Of a stretch of 64,000 bases of DNA, positions 59,901 through 63,313 are shown in pieces. Position numbers and translations under genes: made by a program. This DNA comes from Epiperipatus broadwayi (taxonomy: Eukaryota; Onychophora; Udeonychophora; Euonychophora; Peripatidae). The notes beneath the pieces were generated by a model that was given only the letters and a program-made list of their open reading frames with translations, did no database searches and was not told the origin of the DNA. The stretch is from positions 3,488,877 through 3,552,876 of the forward strand of contig JAQFVV010006216.1 in NCBI GenBank assembly GCA_028023455.1, in the 5' to 3' direction. The stretch's first letter is position 1. Each line of letters starts with the position of its first letter.

Positions 59901-61276
59901 GAGATAGTACAATGATATTTATATAAATATTCACAGATAAATATTGTTATATGCTATATTGAAGATTTTCAAGGTTAAAAGATGAAGTTAAATATGGTTT
60001 TGGAGAACATTGTGTAGAAGTTCCGAATGAGTCTCATGATCAGAATAAAAATTATTTAAAGATTTTCATGCTCATTTCATGACAAAGTGGAAAGACCTAC
60101 AATTTATTATAATAGTTTTTGTTTCCCAAATTTTTCATAATAAAGATTTTTAGAAATTGGCATATGTTTTTAAAAATGATCAAAATTGTTTTTAGCTGTG
60201 ATATTTTCTGTAAAATTATGGGTATCAAAGTTGAGAGCTGATGAATAATAGAAAAAGTACTGACACTTTTGAATTATGGTATTTTTAAATATACAGAAAA
60301 AAAACAAAAAACTTTCTCATGAAGCAGAAGATAAACAGGTTGAAATTTGTCTTATTTTGATCATTATTTAGGGTAAAATATATTCATTACAAAAATACAA
60401 TGTTTAGAAAAGTTAATGACGAAAAAGCAAAAAGATGATTAGCAATGATGAAAACAAGTTTCAGAATAACACAGTAATGCTCATTTGAGAAGCCTGATGA
60501 AAATTAAATGAATGATAGATCATTCTGGTGAAATATTATCATATTATTGGCAGAGATCATTTATTAGCTTAATGGTATCCAATAATAATTATGATGGTGC
60601 TTACATTGAAATTAATGTTTAAATGAGAAACAGTGTTAAATATTAATTGTTCTCAGTACAAAGATATTTTTTTTAAAGACAAATATCTCATTTTTATATA
60701 GTTAGCTTTTACTTTATTAAATAGCATGAAAGATATTTAGATAGTATTGATAATTTTTCTACTCCAGGAAATTCTAAGTATAGTAATAAATAAATGCTAG
60801 ATGACACTATAATTTCCTATGACTGGACTGGCTAATAGGCCTTCCATTTAAAGTTCTTTTGCCAGAAACAAATCACAGAAATAGGTTCATTGTCATTTAA
60901 AATCTATTGTTTAATCTGTGCTTACATAAATATGTTTATAGAATAAATATTACAGATTAAATGTAAGCTAGAGAATTTTGCCTGTATTTAGAGTTATTTA
61001 AAAAGCTTTATAAACTATTTTCTTTATTGTAATTTTTGTCTCTCATTTTTATTTTGTCTATAGATTTCAATATTAAATTCGAATTGAAAATCGATATTAT
61101 TTTATGGTGTAATGTCATCATATTTAAAAGTTTTTTTTTTTTTCCTATTAGGCATACAGAATTCAATGTTATTAGTCAGCCAACTTTGGATAAAATCACA
61201 TCCAACCCTTTCATTAAAGGTACTACTAACTTTCGTCAGAGCATGTTAAATAATTCAAAATATGACATGGAATCAA
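17810..61276 (+). CDS. NOL7: NOL7-like nucleolar protein gene (partial, at least 4 exons)
   Basis: Exons 17810-17989, 40490-40637, 43337-43388 and 61152-61276 join with GT/AG sites in phases 0, 1 and 2 without a stop. The protein begins MLNNQLSSSEDDEAPEDLSF. DDEAPE followed by a hydrophobic-Ser/Thr-Phe motif, a long Lys/Glu helix with KKKKKRQELDKKFKEQ, and then QKLSHVKEDILSDDILEEV matches the order of human NOL7 (DDEAPEEL, charged helix, EQKKRKLLPDTILEKL). NOL7 is a small nucleolar protein linked to early 40S ribosome assembly. A TGA lies in frame at 17801, just before the ATG, which supports this start. The exon at 61152 is a weaker match to the family. The conserved NUC129-type C-terminus is not in the window, so the gene continues past 64000. 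The large introns hold nearly all the mobile elements described here. Confidence 0.72.
18471..18550. repeat. Degenerate relic related to hammerhead-repeat flanks
   Basis: AACAGGCAAAACGCTCTATA and GGAAATGGTGATCATGTGAT correspond to edge motifs of the 454-bp units (AACAGAGCAAAACTCTCCATA and GAAAATGTGATCATGTGAT). The two motifs sit in opposite relative orientation compared with one array unit. No hammerhead core is present between them. Confidence 0.4.
19430..20060 (+). pseudogene. Ty3/gypsy gag relic with two CCHC knuckles
   Basis: The plus strand reads QYVDHIEKYMLINKIENDK, then a helix ending LEEILYQNLKNH (about 19445-19605). This is the gypsy Gag pattern of W/Y-x-ERxE-Y, a KK-x-LL helix and an LxExLxxHL helix. 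Further on, CCGKNSHLVK (about 19973-20003) and CNVCKLTGHLVYVC (about 20003-20046) are zinc knuckles; the second is a complete C-x2-C-x4-H-x4-C. A frameshift separates them, and stops interrupt the stretch at 19530 and after 19615. The gag of a dead element in NOL7 intron 1. Confidence 0.65.
20150..20380 (+). pseudogene. Gypsy aspartic protease relic
   Basis: The stretch reads MKVDSKSRSVIII, a frame break, then SYKSWLKISDRCEKK, LAKTDDINTNINRNKIEMHG and VTVPVKLN. This is the order of gypsy protease: the VDTGA active-site region, the Y-x-x-L helix, the LxxT-Y-GE-I-x-x-x-G flap region, and V-V-Y strands. The active site is VDSKSRS where D-T/S-G-A is expected, so it is catalytically dead. It follows gag in the normal order. 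Confidence 0.55.
20560..21005 (+). mobile_element. Degenerate PLE terminal-repeat relic inside the gypsy element
   Basis: A very A/T-rich block ending CTGACAAAGACTGCTGGGAA, then CAGTCAAAACTGTTA (20950-20984) and TTAATAAATA. The end matches the PLE terminus at 37597-37640 (CTGATGATGACTGCAGGA, then CAGTCGAAACTGTTA, then TATAAATAA). GACTG/CAGTC pairing is kept although the conserved hammerhead-like bases have decayed. It interrupts gypsy between protease and RT. Confidence 0.45.
21075..21530 (+). pseudogene. Gypsy reverse transcriptase relic, N-terminal and palm part
   Basis: Recognisable in order: LKEKVEKTIDEMVHSYYDT (primer-grip leader), YPISSIYEFLASFPKASFFA (YPIPxIxDLL), SSPLSIKSPLLTE (D-L-xSAYHQIPL with the Asp lost), TYLGLYKCNKLFLGITFEP (GLYxYxxxPFGL) and NIFQAT. 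Several stops and frame changes occur. The next expected motif, YLDD, is only vestigial before the element is interrupted near 21535. RT resumes at 23555. Confidence 0.7.
21815..23081. mobile_element. 1267-bp MITE with 8-bp TSD (Merlin-like, non-autonomous)
   Basis: Termini GGTAATGTTCTGATCTAT and, inverted, GGTAATGTTCTGATATAT. The flanks are AATTATTT at 21807-21814 and AATTATTT at 23082-23089, an exact 8-bp target-site duplication. It sits inside the foldback element. The subterminal GCTATTTCTAGCTAAA resembles GCTGTTTCTAGTTAAA of the Merlin element at 34.5 kb. The 107-codon open frame within it (21985-22308) matches nothing I know. Confidence 0.75.
22420..22925. repeat. Irregular repeats of CTGATTAATTACTGTCC inside the MITE
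   Basis: The motif CTGATTAATTACTGTCC starts near 22425, 22530, 22668 (CAGATTAATT), 22770 (partial) and 22905. Each is followed by A-rich DNA and often a TATTAAAAAAGTAC-type stretch. Spacing is about 105-140 bp. These are subterminal repeats of the kind found in many DNA transposons. Confidence 0.55.
23555..24065 (+). pseudogene. Gypsy RT thumb and RNase H relic
   Basis: Reads KFLYHIINTNGKYPNPDKV (the FLGHxIxxxGixPxPxKV motif), EQPKNIKDLQTFLALLNFFE, then, after stops, an EEQDIAFQKTK piece, HYHSDWDVIITMDA (RNase H catalytic Asp region, A/T-DAS in active copies) and TDHFSILRKFGNDKIP (TDHxxL). This continues the RT interrupted at 21530. Integrase and a 3' LTR were not found downstream. Confidence 0.75.
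24070..25226. other. Intronic DNA, nothing recognised
   Basis: The expected gypsy integrase is absent or decayed beyond recognition. The segment 24490-24870 is less A/T-rich than its surroundings but gives no protein or RNA motif I know. Confidence 0.45.
25342..25398 (-). ncRNA. Hammerhead ribozyme, array unit A1
   Basis: Minus strand. Outer stem I is UCCAA with UUGGA, the internal loop is AGC/UA, and inner stem I is UCCUCA with UGGGGA. Core CUGAUGA; stem II GGC with GCC, loop CACAA, closed by an A-A mismatch; then GAAA. Stem III is the palindrome ACUAGU, and GUC is the predicted cleavage triplet. All core bases are intact. Confidence 0.8.
25797..25852 (-). ncRNA. Hammerhead ribozyme, array unit A2 (damaged core)
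   Basis: Same layout as A1, but one base is missing in the core (CTGATAAGG for CTGATGAAGG), removing the essential G8. Predicted inactive. The deletion may also be a sequencing error. Confidence 0.7.
26252..26308 (-). ncRNA. Hammerhead ribozyme, array unit A3
   Basis: Identical core and helices to A1. It is the last unit in this orientation; the sequence turns back on itself about 20 bases later. Confidence 0.8.
26330..26386 (+). ncRNA. Hammerhead ribozyme, array unit B1
   Basis: First unit in plus orientation; it begins exactly at the outer stem I strand UCCAA. Core CUGAUGA, GAAA and cleavage triplet GUC (26371-26373) are intact, with the same A-A mismatch at the base of stem II. Confidence 0.8.
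26778..26832 (+). ncRNA. Hammerhead ribozyme, array unit B2 (deletions)
   Basis: CUGAUGA is kept, but one A is missing before stem II and one C after GAAA (GAAATAGTC). The whole unit around it has many one-base deletions. Probably inactive as written. Confidence 0.65.
27216..27272 (+). ncRNA. Hammerhead ribozyme, array unit B3
   Basis: Intact core and stems as in B1. Predicted cleavage is after C27259. Confidence 0.8.
27667..27723 (+). ncRNA. Hammerhead ribozyme, array unit B4
   Basis: Intact core and stems as in B1. Predicted cleavage is after C27710. Confidence 0.8.
28117..28170 (+). ncRNA. Hammerhead ribozyme, array unit B5 (stem I damaged)
   Basis: Core CUGAUGA, GAAA and GUC are present, but the 5' strand of stem I reads AACCCCA instead of AAGCTCCTCA, so the internal loop and part of the helix are altered. 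The unit is at the ragged right edge of the array. Confidence 0.65.
28490..29190. repeat. Minisatellite: alternating ~65-72-bp monomers, ~133-bp dimer period
   Basis: Monomers begin with (T)GAAATGCTT(C/T)-type starts followed by CACAAACCCGGAATAATAAT or CTACAGACCTGGAATAAATG. The first type recurs at about 28571, 28705 and 28837, giving a 132-134-bp higher-order period of two alternating monomers. Copies decay toward 29190. Each starts near TGAAATGCTTCTA and ends TACCTACTTGAAATGC. Confidence 0.75.
29191..29850. other. Intronic DNA, nothing recognised
   Basis: The block 29390-29720 has mixed base composition (GTTCGGCATAACCAGACGATG, TCTGATGAGCAGGAAATATT), probably an old repeat. It gives no protein motif and I cannot name it. 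Confidence 0.4.
29932..29987 (+). ncRNA. Divergent hammerhead ribozyme with fully paired stems
   Basis: Outer stem I is GUCUU with GGGAC, the internal loop is AGC/UG, and inner stem I is UUCUCA with UGGGGA. Core CUGAUGA; stem II GAGC with GCUC, loop CAUA; then GAAA. Stem III is the palindrome ACCGGU, with GUC cleavage triplet 29972-29974. Every helix except the inner stem I strand UGGGGA differs from the array copies yet still pairs, which supports a selected RNA fold. About 130 bases downstream is GGTCATGTGATG, at the same distance as GATCATGTGATG in the array, so this is a distant member of the same element family. Confidence 0.85.
30420..31710 (+). pseudogene. Lysine-rich broken ORFs, possible retroelement interior
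   Basis: Open stretches at 30424-30792 and 31081-31386, plus short ones between (for example KKVKVDAMLLSRELESNSNM near 30810), are very rich in Lys, Glu, Asn and Met. One frame near 30600 reads NEHDQKKIVEEN and MERMFEKF, a coiled-coil pattern. None matches a domain I know. The run ends in a purine-rich tract followed by a TG-initiated block, so an LTR retroelement body is possible but unproven. Confidence 0.3.
31711..32230 (+). mobile_element. Possible polypurine tract and LTR
   Basis: GAAAAGGGGAGAATT at 31711-31725 is followed by TGTTGAGTTTTGATTG at 31726. This has the form of a polypurine tract plus LTR start. TTTATATTTATAG near 31850 could be a TATA element. No second copy or TG..CA end was found, so the right limit is a guess. 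Confidence 0.3.
32248..33134. mobile_element. 887-bp MITE with 8-bp TSD (Merlin-like, non-autonomous)
   Basis: The left end GGTACTTTATCCAACC and inverted right end GGTTCTCTATCCAACC start terminal repeats of about 52 bp that continue through GCTGTTGCTTGCAAAA. The flanks are AAATTTTA at 32240-32247 and AAATTTTA at 33135-33142, an exact 8-bp target-site duplication. Inside, a roughly 110-bp segment around GAGCATGTATTGGCC is duplicated. No transposase is encoded. Confidence 0.8.
33262..33307 (-). ncRNA. Hammerhead-like motif at PLE terminus (minus arm)
   Basis: Minus strand: CTGATGA (33307-33301), then TGGCTG, loop, CAGTC pairing by one G-U, then GAAA (33284-33281). An extra U lies between the core and stem II, and stem I pairs poorly, so activity is doubtful. 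Confidence 0.4.
33840..33985 (-). pseudogene. PLE GIY-YIG C-terminal fragment (minus arm)
   Basis: The minus strand encodes HRFEKDCIKMINYTNNRRDR and a tail SLNMDFGVRTIIL. This is the mirrored copy of the C-terminal half of the domain at 33998-34288; the GVY/YVGET half is missing on this side. Confidence 0.7.
33998..34288 (+). pseudogene. PLE GIY-YIG endonuclease domain
   Basis: The frame opening GVYKIECKSCK and continuing NYVGETKNFIYTRLILHKYD carries both halves of the GIY-YIG signature (GVY and YVG, then the catalytic Arg region). It is followed by ETGHRFEKD and RRDRKIKKAILIK, then NRDFGV and a stop. In PLEs this domain follows the RT at the C-terminus and nicks the target. The Cys pair of ECKSC matches the CxC/CxxC seen in many PLEs. 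The domain is open throughout, but no RT precedes it, so it is a truncated copy. Confidence 0.85.
35417..36640. repeat. Internal ~430-bp direct duplication within Merlin
   Basis: 35417-35870 and about 36210-36640 match through TACATTCTGTGGATTTATTT, AACGTGCTGTTTATT, AAGAGATGTCCAA and CAAATTCTTTCCAGAAAAT. The second copy separates the N- and C-terminal transposase fragments, so the duplication disrupted the gene. Confidence 0.7.
35890..36193 (-). pseudogene. Merlin transposase, C-terminal catalytic fragment
   Basis: Reads STIYSDCWKGYRK, then GFTHVTVNHRYNFVDP, TIERFWSLLK, and in the next frame RNGTTCQYHQNYLAEFI with RRLHKDEDIFQAIL. This is the order of the IS1595/Merlin DDE domain: the second catalytic Asp in SDCW, the TVNHSxxFVDP block, the catalytic Glu in TIExxW, and the YLxEFxWRRRH tail. 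The 5-7 residues normally between FVDP and TIE are missing. A frameshift and one stop show it is dead. Confidence 0.8.
36483..36749 (-). pseudogene. Merlin transposase, N-terminal fragment
   Basis: An open frame whose part MSTTLLHLWDVPNRESEAVA then FLQAQNILP fits the start of Merlin transposases (a short acidic segment, then a FLQ-x-x-x-ILP/GLL-type helix before the zinc region). After this it runs into the duplicated non-coding segment. The zinc-binding Cys residues and first catalytic Asp are not found. Confidence 0.5.
37588..37645 (+). ncRNA. Hammerhead-like motif at PLE terminus (plus arm)
   Basis: CTGATGA at 37597-37603, stem GACTG with CAGTC, GAAA at 37620-37623, then ACU-GUU-AGU as a short stem III and UU as a possible cleavage site. 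There is an extra U before stem II and stem I hardly pairs. Hammerheads are known in PLE terminal repeats; this copy looks decayed. Confidence 0.45.
37665..40489. other. Intron 1 right part, nothing recognised
   Basis: A/T-rich DNA with scattered short frames. No repeat family or coding motif was seen. The intron ends in the acceptor TTTTTTAATATATTTTTTAG. Confidence 0.5.
40490..40637 (+). CDS. NOL7: NOL7-like exon 2
   Basis: Follows the acceptor ATTTTTTAG and opens AAACAAAAACTATC in phase 0, giving KQKLSHVKEDILSDDILEEV, then a basic PQKKKTPRKKKELFETIED. It ends at GAAGACA|GTAAGA in phase 1. The ILxxxILEE segment corresponds to LLPDTILEKL of human NOL7. Confidence 0.72.
41480..41625 (-). mobile_element. 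Non-LTR ORF2 C-terminal fragment
   Basis: The minus strand reads RLVMRNERIVADFLRVLYSE, then PEHGFHGRIKF. This is the RMxxxRIxxxxLYxELxxGxRxxGRPxxRYKD block near the end of RTE/CR1-like ORF2, with GRP degraded. The related copy at 44.1 kb shares EHGFHW. Intron 2, opposite strand to NOL7. Confidence 0.55.
43337..43388 (+). CDS. NOL7: NOL7-like exon 3
   Basis: A short exon after TTTTTTTAG, entering in phase 1 (AAT encodes the junction Asn), then SSSAQQGNSKDFISII, ending ATTGG|GTGAGT in phase 2. It is supported by splice signals and phase; sequence similarity to the family is weak. Confidence 0.6.
43840..46290 (-). mobile_element. RTE/CR1-like non-LTR retrotransposon relic
   Basis: In order along the minus strand: endonuclease end (LNDLLLMNYHKHL near 46200), linker (TWNYFKKYVMDTSKSILGF near 45850), SEVKLALYNLKN (45350), RT motif KNKGSRQYCRNYHGISLLST and PETQCSFSETRNSKD (45190-45040), FIDLVKAFDSIN (near 44935), QFKYLGNFRNKK (near 44490), and the C-terminal FCGELEHGFHW with KKCNIDCFHWKNMTK (44130-44000). 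The domain order is complete, but stops and frameshifts are many and the YADD box was not found. It is antisense to NOL7 in intron 3. Confidence 0.75.
46291..47560. other. Intron 3 DNA, nothing recognised
   Basis: A/T-rich DNA with no repeat family or protein motif recognised. A 63-codon frame at 46264-46455 has no known match and overlaps the edge of the LINE. Confidence 0.5.
47563..48117 (-). repeat. Gypsy LTR (3' copy)
   Basis: Matches 56905-57475 along its length: ACTTTAATCTAG, TAGTATGTTCAACTAGC/AATATGTTCAACTAGC, CTCCATAATATAATC, ATCTAACAACTTTCT and TATTGACCAGTTCTGAAC. On the minus strand it follows the purine tract GAAGGGGAAG. Confidence 0.7.
48420..49300 (-). pseudogene. Gypsy integrase relic
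   Basis: Pieces in order: GHLDHTYEESSLF (H of the zinc domain), a CQVCQQIIKATN piece (Cys pair), PFHGQIFLTAIDMYYKWAEY with the first catalytic Asp, RYPETIVIDNGTGFS with the second Asp, KTAAELVMKCHIKMH (TPAELLMGRxxR), and a C-terminal FNLGQIVWIRDF with KLEDNRVVRQHINHINK (GDxVWxRxY, LEDGRVxxRHxDQ). The catalytic Glu is not visible. Frameshifts are frequent. Confidence 0.75.
49437..49850 (-). pseudogene. Gypsy protease and linker relic
   Basis: MEIDNGAGISFMS is the protease active-site region (D-T-G-A in active enzymes; here Thr is replaced by Asn). It is followed by KTNLVVTDVNGNGINFKGMV (flap and strands), then NLSCRWFQLLRI (NLLGRDWL), KFPTLYKSSLKRLNSKLIVE (KYPxVFxxxLGxLKGxxAKIxV), the usual lead into RT. 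RT itself is absent. Confidence 0.7.
49960..50624 (-). pseudogene. Gypsy gag relic
   Basis: Starts MQSSASMPFDVSKSGQWQIY and continues VNHVEKYMIISSI, the gypsy Gag F-D-xxxPExWxxWxxRFExY motif. Later pieces are EYDLALQRLVKE and DQFLWDMRDAKIRQML (IRDRIVxGIRDxxLxExL). The zinc knuckle reads YFNCSLTGHLSMVC, with the first Cys of CCHC replaced by Tyr. A second Gly-His pair is present. Stops occur in several places. Confidence 0.65.
51238..52089 (-). pseudogene. LINE ORF2 C-terminal part with CCHC knuckle
   Basis: 283 codons, out of frame with the RT piece upstream (overlap 52059-52089 marks the frameshift). CPLCKTQEDTFDHIIKSC is a C-x2-C-x8-H-x4-C knuckle typical of LINE ORF2 C-termini. Around it are HTNHFLHFKRYL and a Trp-containing helix. 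It stops at 51238, followed by a short 3' tail before PLE sequence returns. Confidence 0.75.
52059..52930 (-). pseudogene. LINE ORF2 reverse transcriptase, catalytic part
   Basis: Reads ILDNISQYQFARKGSSALTA (motif 2, open back to about 52930), QLDISEAFDSIN (motif A, catalytic Asp), LPQGSPLSALLF (motif B) and FAYMDDILVIL (motif C: YMDD in place of the usual F/YADD). These are followed by LKFNPDKSA and LSLQGKVSLLNMKVISKIAY with INRQCSQLLWRGK, the thumb pattern of L1/Tx1-like elements. All catalytic residues are present; a frameshift separates it from motif 1. Confidence 0.85.
52913..53584 (-). pseudogene. LINE ORF2 linker and RT motif 1
   Basis: 223 codons. LLGQHCWTRGYLRWALGAHR is the EN-RT linker. 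The segment ending NLYPVALVPFLKKNKDP with SSINSIRPISMTPI is RT motif 0/1 (LVPxxKKxxxP, then RPISL). It is in a different frame from the endonuclease part (TAATGAATG junction at 53584) and from the catalytic part after about 52930, so two frameshifts flank it. Confidence 0.75.
53584..54462 (-). pseudogene. LINE ORF2 apurinic-type endonuclease domain
   Basis: 292 codons starting 8 bases inside ORF1. Endonuclease motifs in order: AAINIRGINS (Asn), FMGETKFH (catalytic Glu), GVGIIINN, FYIYTPN, AIILGDFNTS (Asp and Asn), SFYNRRYKTLIDLMFYT (S-x-IDxxF), and FSDHHALMV (SDH). All key residues of the APE-like nuclease are present. It ends KGPTT and a stop that marks a frameshift into the next segment. 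Confidence 0.85.
54455..55751 (-). CDS. LINE ORF1, RRM-like domain and zinc knuckle (5' truncated)
   Basis: Open from VELAIKKNTGYYSTHRET at 55742 to the stop at 54455. The first 100 residues have an RRM-like order (YIVIDEGQLQNILQPFGRIV, KFKYLPV). Then ISFLGVKPQCFHCGQRSHL gives CFHCGQRSHLIKDC, a complete C-x2-C-x4-H-x4-C knuckle, and a second Cys/His cluster CNMCGIIKNRAHRC. The remaining 250 residues are Ser/Asn/Thr-rich and disordered. ORF1 proteins bind element RNA. The start codon is lost to truncation; the first Met in the remaining frame is at 55456. Confidence 0.75.
56905..57475 (-). repeat. Gypsy LTR (5' copy)
   Basis: Homologous to 47563-48117 over about 550 bases with many substitutions and small gaps. 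On the minus strand the leader (56904-56853) leads directly to the PLE insertion and then to gag, so this is the 5' LTR of the same element. Confidence 0.7.
57720..57890 (-). mobile_element. Possible tRNA-derived SINE head
   Basis: The minus strand has GGTTCGAATCC (57781-57771), a perfect pol III B box, and GTGCTAGTGGG (57866-57856), a fair A box, 75 bases apart. Cloverleaf pairing is poor and the spacing is longer than in a true tRNA, so a degenerate SINE head is more likely than a gene. No second copy was found in the window. Confidence 0.4.
57900..61151. other. Intron 3 right part, nothing firmly recognised
   Basis: A/T-rich DNA. 58320-58700 is slightly richer in G+C without an identifiable motif. 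A candidate 42-base exon lies at 60297-60338 (see findings). The intron ends in the acceptor TTTTTTTTTTTCCTATTAG. Confidence 0.45.
61152..61276 (+). CDS. NOL7: NOL7-like exon 4 (candidate)
   Basis: After CCTATTAG it enters in phase 2 (GG+G) and reads HTEFNVISQPTLDKITSNPF, then IKGTTNFRQSMLNNSKYD, ending GAATCAA|GTAAGT in phase 1. Phase and both splice sites fit exon 3. Similarity to the AFIHNSLYGPGTNR region of NOL7 is only suggestive, so assignment rests mostly on the gene model. Later exons must lie beyond 64000 or are unrecognised. Confidence 0.6.
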
Positions 61277-61739
61277 GTAAGTTTTTATTATTATATATAT
61301 AGATTCAGAGAAATAAAAAATATATTCTTAGTATGCTCAGTAGAGTTATGAATTTTAACAAATTGAATGTAATTTCAATGCATGAAATTATTAAGAAAAT
61401 TGTGATTTTCATTCGGACAGTCTCTGTGATATCAAATGAAAGCTCTTGAAATATTATTTATTGAATGCTGGAGATACATGAAATAGTTTGCCCTGTAATA
61501 TAATTAAAAACATCTATAAGATATCTTGGTATTGATAGGGACTTGGATAATTAGAACAAGAGAGAATAAGTTTAATGCTTTAAGAATATGAATTTGGAAA
61601 TAAATAGGCAAAGTTAAGTTGGAAGAATAAAGTTAGAAATATAGAATTGTTGAAAAGAATAAATGAAAAAAGAGCTAGAGAATTTGGGTTGGACAAGTGT
61701 TCAGAGATAGATTAATTATGAACATTATATTGGAAAATG

Positions 61740-62520
61740 AAAAATGGAAAAAAGGAATACAGAAGAAAAAAGGTAAAAGGAACAACTGGAGAACTTAGCA
61801 AGAGTTATCTGGAATTATGTGCGAGACTTACTTTTAGGCAGATAATTAATCATGATTAAGTTAAAACAATTCATTGCAATTTTAAAAATAGAAAAGCTAC
61901 AAGTTCTAGTAAAATGCCTGGAGAAAATTAAAAATATGTTTGTGATATACTATTGAAACTTTTTAAGGATTATATAGATTTATGAAGTTGTACCACAAAT
62001 CTTAACCATACTTCTATTGTTCTGTTTTATGAAAATAAAGTGACTAGAAAATACTGCAGTAATCTTCATTCAATAACAATGTAGTCCACTACAGATTTAT
62101 TATCGAAGAGTTAATATAGTTTTAAAGAATCAAGAAGTATAGTAAACATGAGTTTGGTGCCATTAAATGCAAGAAAAGTATTATGAGAATAATTGTGTTG
62201 ATATATTGCTTTTATCAATTTTTTCCCAGACATTTGACAATCAAAAAGTTTTGTGTCAGTATTTAAAATTCATGCTTGTCCACAAAATTTTTTACATTAT
62301 ACAGCTTCTACATGATGGTGTGAAATAAATTATTAATATTAATAGGTAATGTGCTAGCTTCACTTTTGTGTTCCAATTTTATGAGAGATTTTAGAACAAT
62401 TTATAGTTGACTTCATGAATAAGGTATTAAAATGTGATATAGATTGTATGATAAAGTTTTAAACTCAAGCTAATTAAAAATTGGGAATTTCATTTTTGTA
62501 GTTTTTAGATAAACAATATG
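61740..62520 (+). mobile_element. RTE/CR1-like LINE relic, left part to YVDD
   Basis: Pieces in order: LSKSYLELCARLT, ENKVTRKYCSNLHSI (YKNKGSxxDCSNYRGI), a broken FSQTFDNQKVLCQYLKF (FSKAFDSV), VHKIFYIIQLLHDGVK (xxxLHDGMxA) and QYVDDCF, the catalytic YVDD box at about 62515-62530. It is interrupted there by the hammerhead element and resumes at 63314. Confidence 0.65.
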
Positions 62521-62677
62521 TTGATGATTGTTTCACATGATCACTATCTTATACTAGCACATAATTGTTTATAAACAAAGCAAAACTCTCCATACAGTAT
62601 TGCCACCCTGTGCCAACCAGAGTAATCAATGAATGCCAGAAGGCTTGTGCATAAAATCCCTATCTAATGCCTACTCA

Positions 62678-62734
62678 TTCAATATCCCCAGACTAGTTTC
62701 TGGCTTATGGCCATCGTCAGTGAGAAGCTTTGGA
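62678..62734 (-). ncRNA. Hammerhead ribozyme, 62.7-kb element, minus unit
   Basis: Core CUGACGA, stem II UGGC with GCCA, loop CAUAA, then GAAA, ACUAGU and GUC. Inner stem I is UUCUCA with UGGGGA; the outer stem has one mismatch. Unlike the array copies, stem II is fully paired (U-A in place of A-A). Confidence 0.8.
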
Positions 62735-63157
62735 TCTGAGAGCACTGCACCTAGATCTTAGGATCTAATGCAACCCTCCAACACCCACTTTTTATCTCTA
62801 CTTAACTACAAAACTATAAGAATGAAATTGAAAACACAAAAATATTTTCAATCTAAACTCAATAGTTTATATAGTCATATGGGTCTGAACTCAGTTCAGC
62901 ACCCATACATTGTGGTGTCTTTGGCTCTTTGACAATCATAGCCACCACTATCCTATTAGACAGGATTGGTGTTACACCAAAATGTATGGGTGCTGAACTG
63001 AGTTCAGACCCATATGACTATATAAGCTATTGAGCATAGATTGAAAATATTTTTGTGTTTTCAATTTCATTCTCATAGTTTTGTAGTTAAGTAGAGATAA
63101 AAGATGGATGCTGGAGGGTTGCATTAGATCCTAAGATCTAGGTGCAGTGCTCTCAGA

Positions 63158-63214
63158 TCCAAAGCTCCTCACTGACGATGGCCACAAGCCAGAAACTAGT
63201 CTGGGGATATTGGA
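63158..63214 (+). ncRNA. Hammerhead ribozyme, 62.7-kb element, plus unit
   Basis: Core CUGACGA, stem II UGGC with GCCA, loop CACAA, GAAA, ACUAGU, cleavage after C63201. Outer stem I UCCAA with UUGGA and inner UCCUCA with UGGGGA are both perfect. The best-formed copy of the main family in the window. Confidence 0.85.
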
Positions 63215-63313
63215 TGAGTAGGCATTAGATAGGGATTTTAAGCACAAGCCTTCTGGCATTCATTGATTACTCTGGTTAATACTGTATGGAGAGTTTTGCC
63301 TTGATGATTATTT

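Larger units (their letters stand above)
62521..63313. mobile_element. Head-to-head hammerhead element, 13-bp TSD, inside LINE YVDD
   Basis: A minus-oriented unit (about 62534-62976) is followed by a partial plus-oriented unit (about 62976-63300), joined at GGTGTTACACCAAAATG. The sequence is diverged from the 25-28 kb array but has the same parts: edge motif AAAACTCTCCATACAG, a hammerhead, and CTGAACTCAGTTCAG. TTGATGATTGTTT (62521-62533) and TTGATGATTATTT (63301-63313) flank it, a 13-nt target duplication with one change. Both copies come from the Asp-Asp codons of the LINE RT, which confirms the insertion. Confidence 0.85.
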
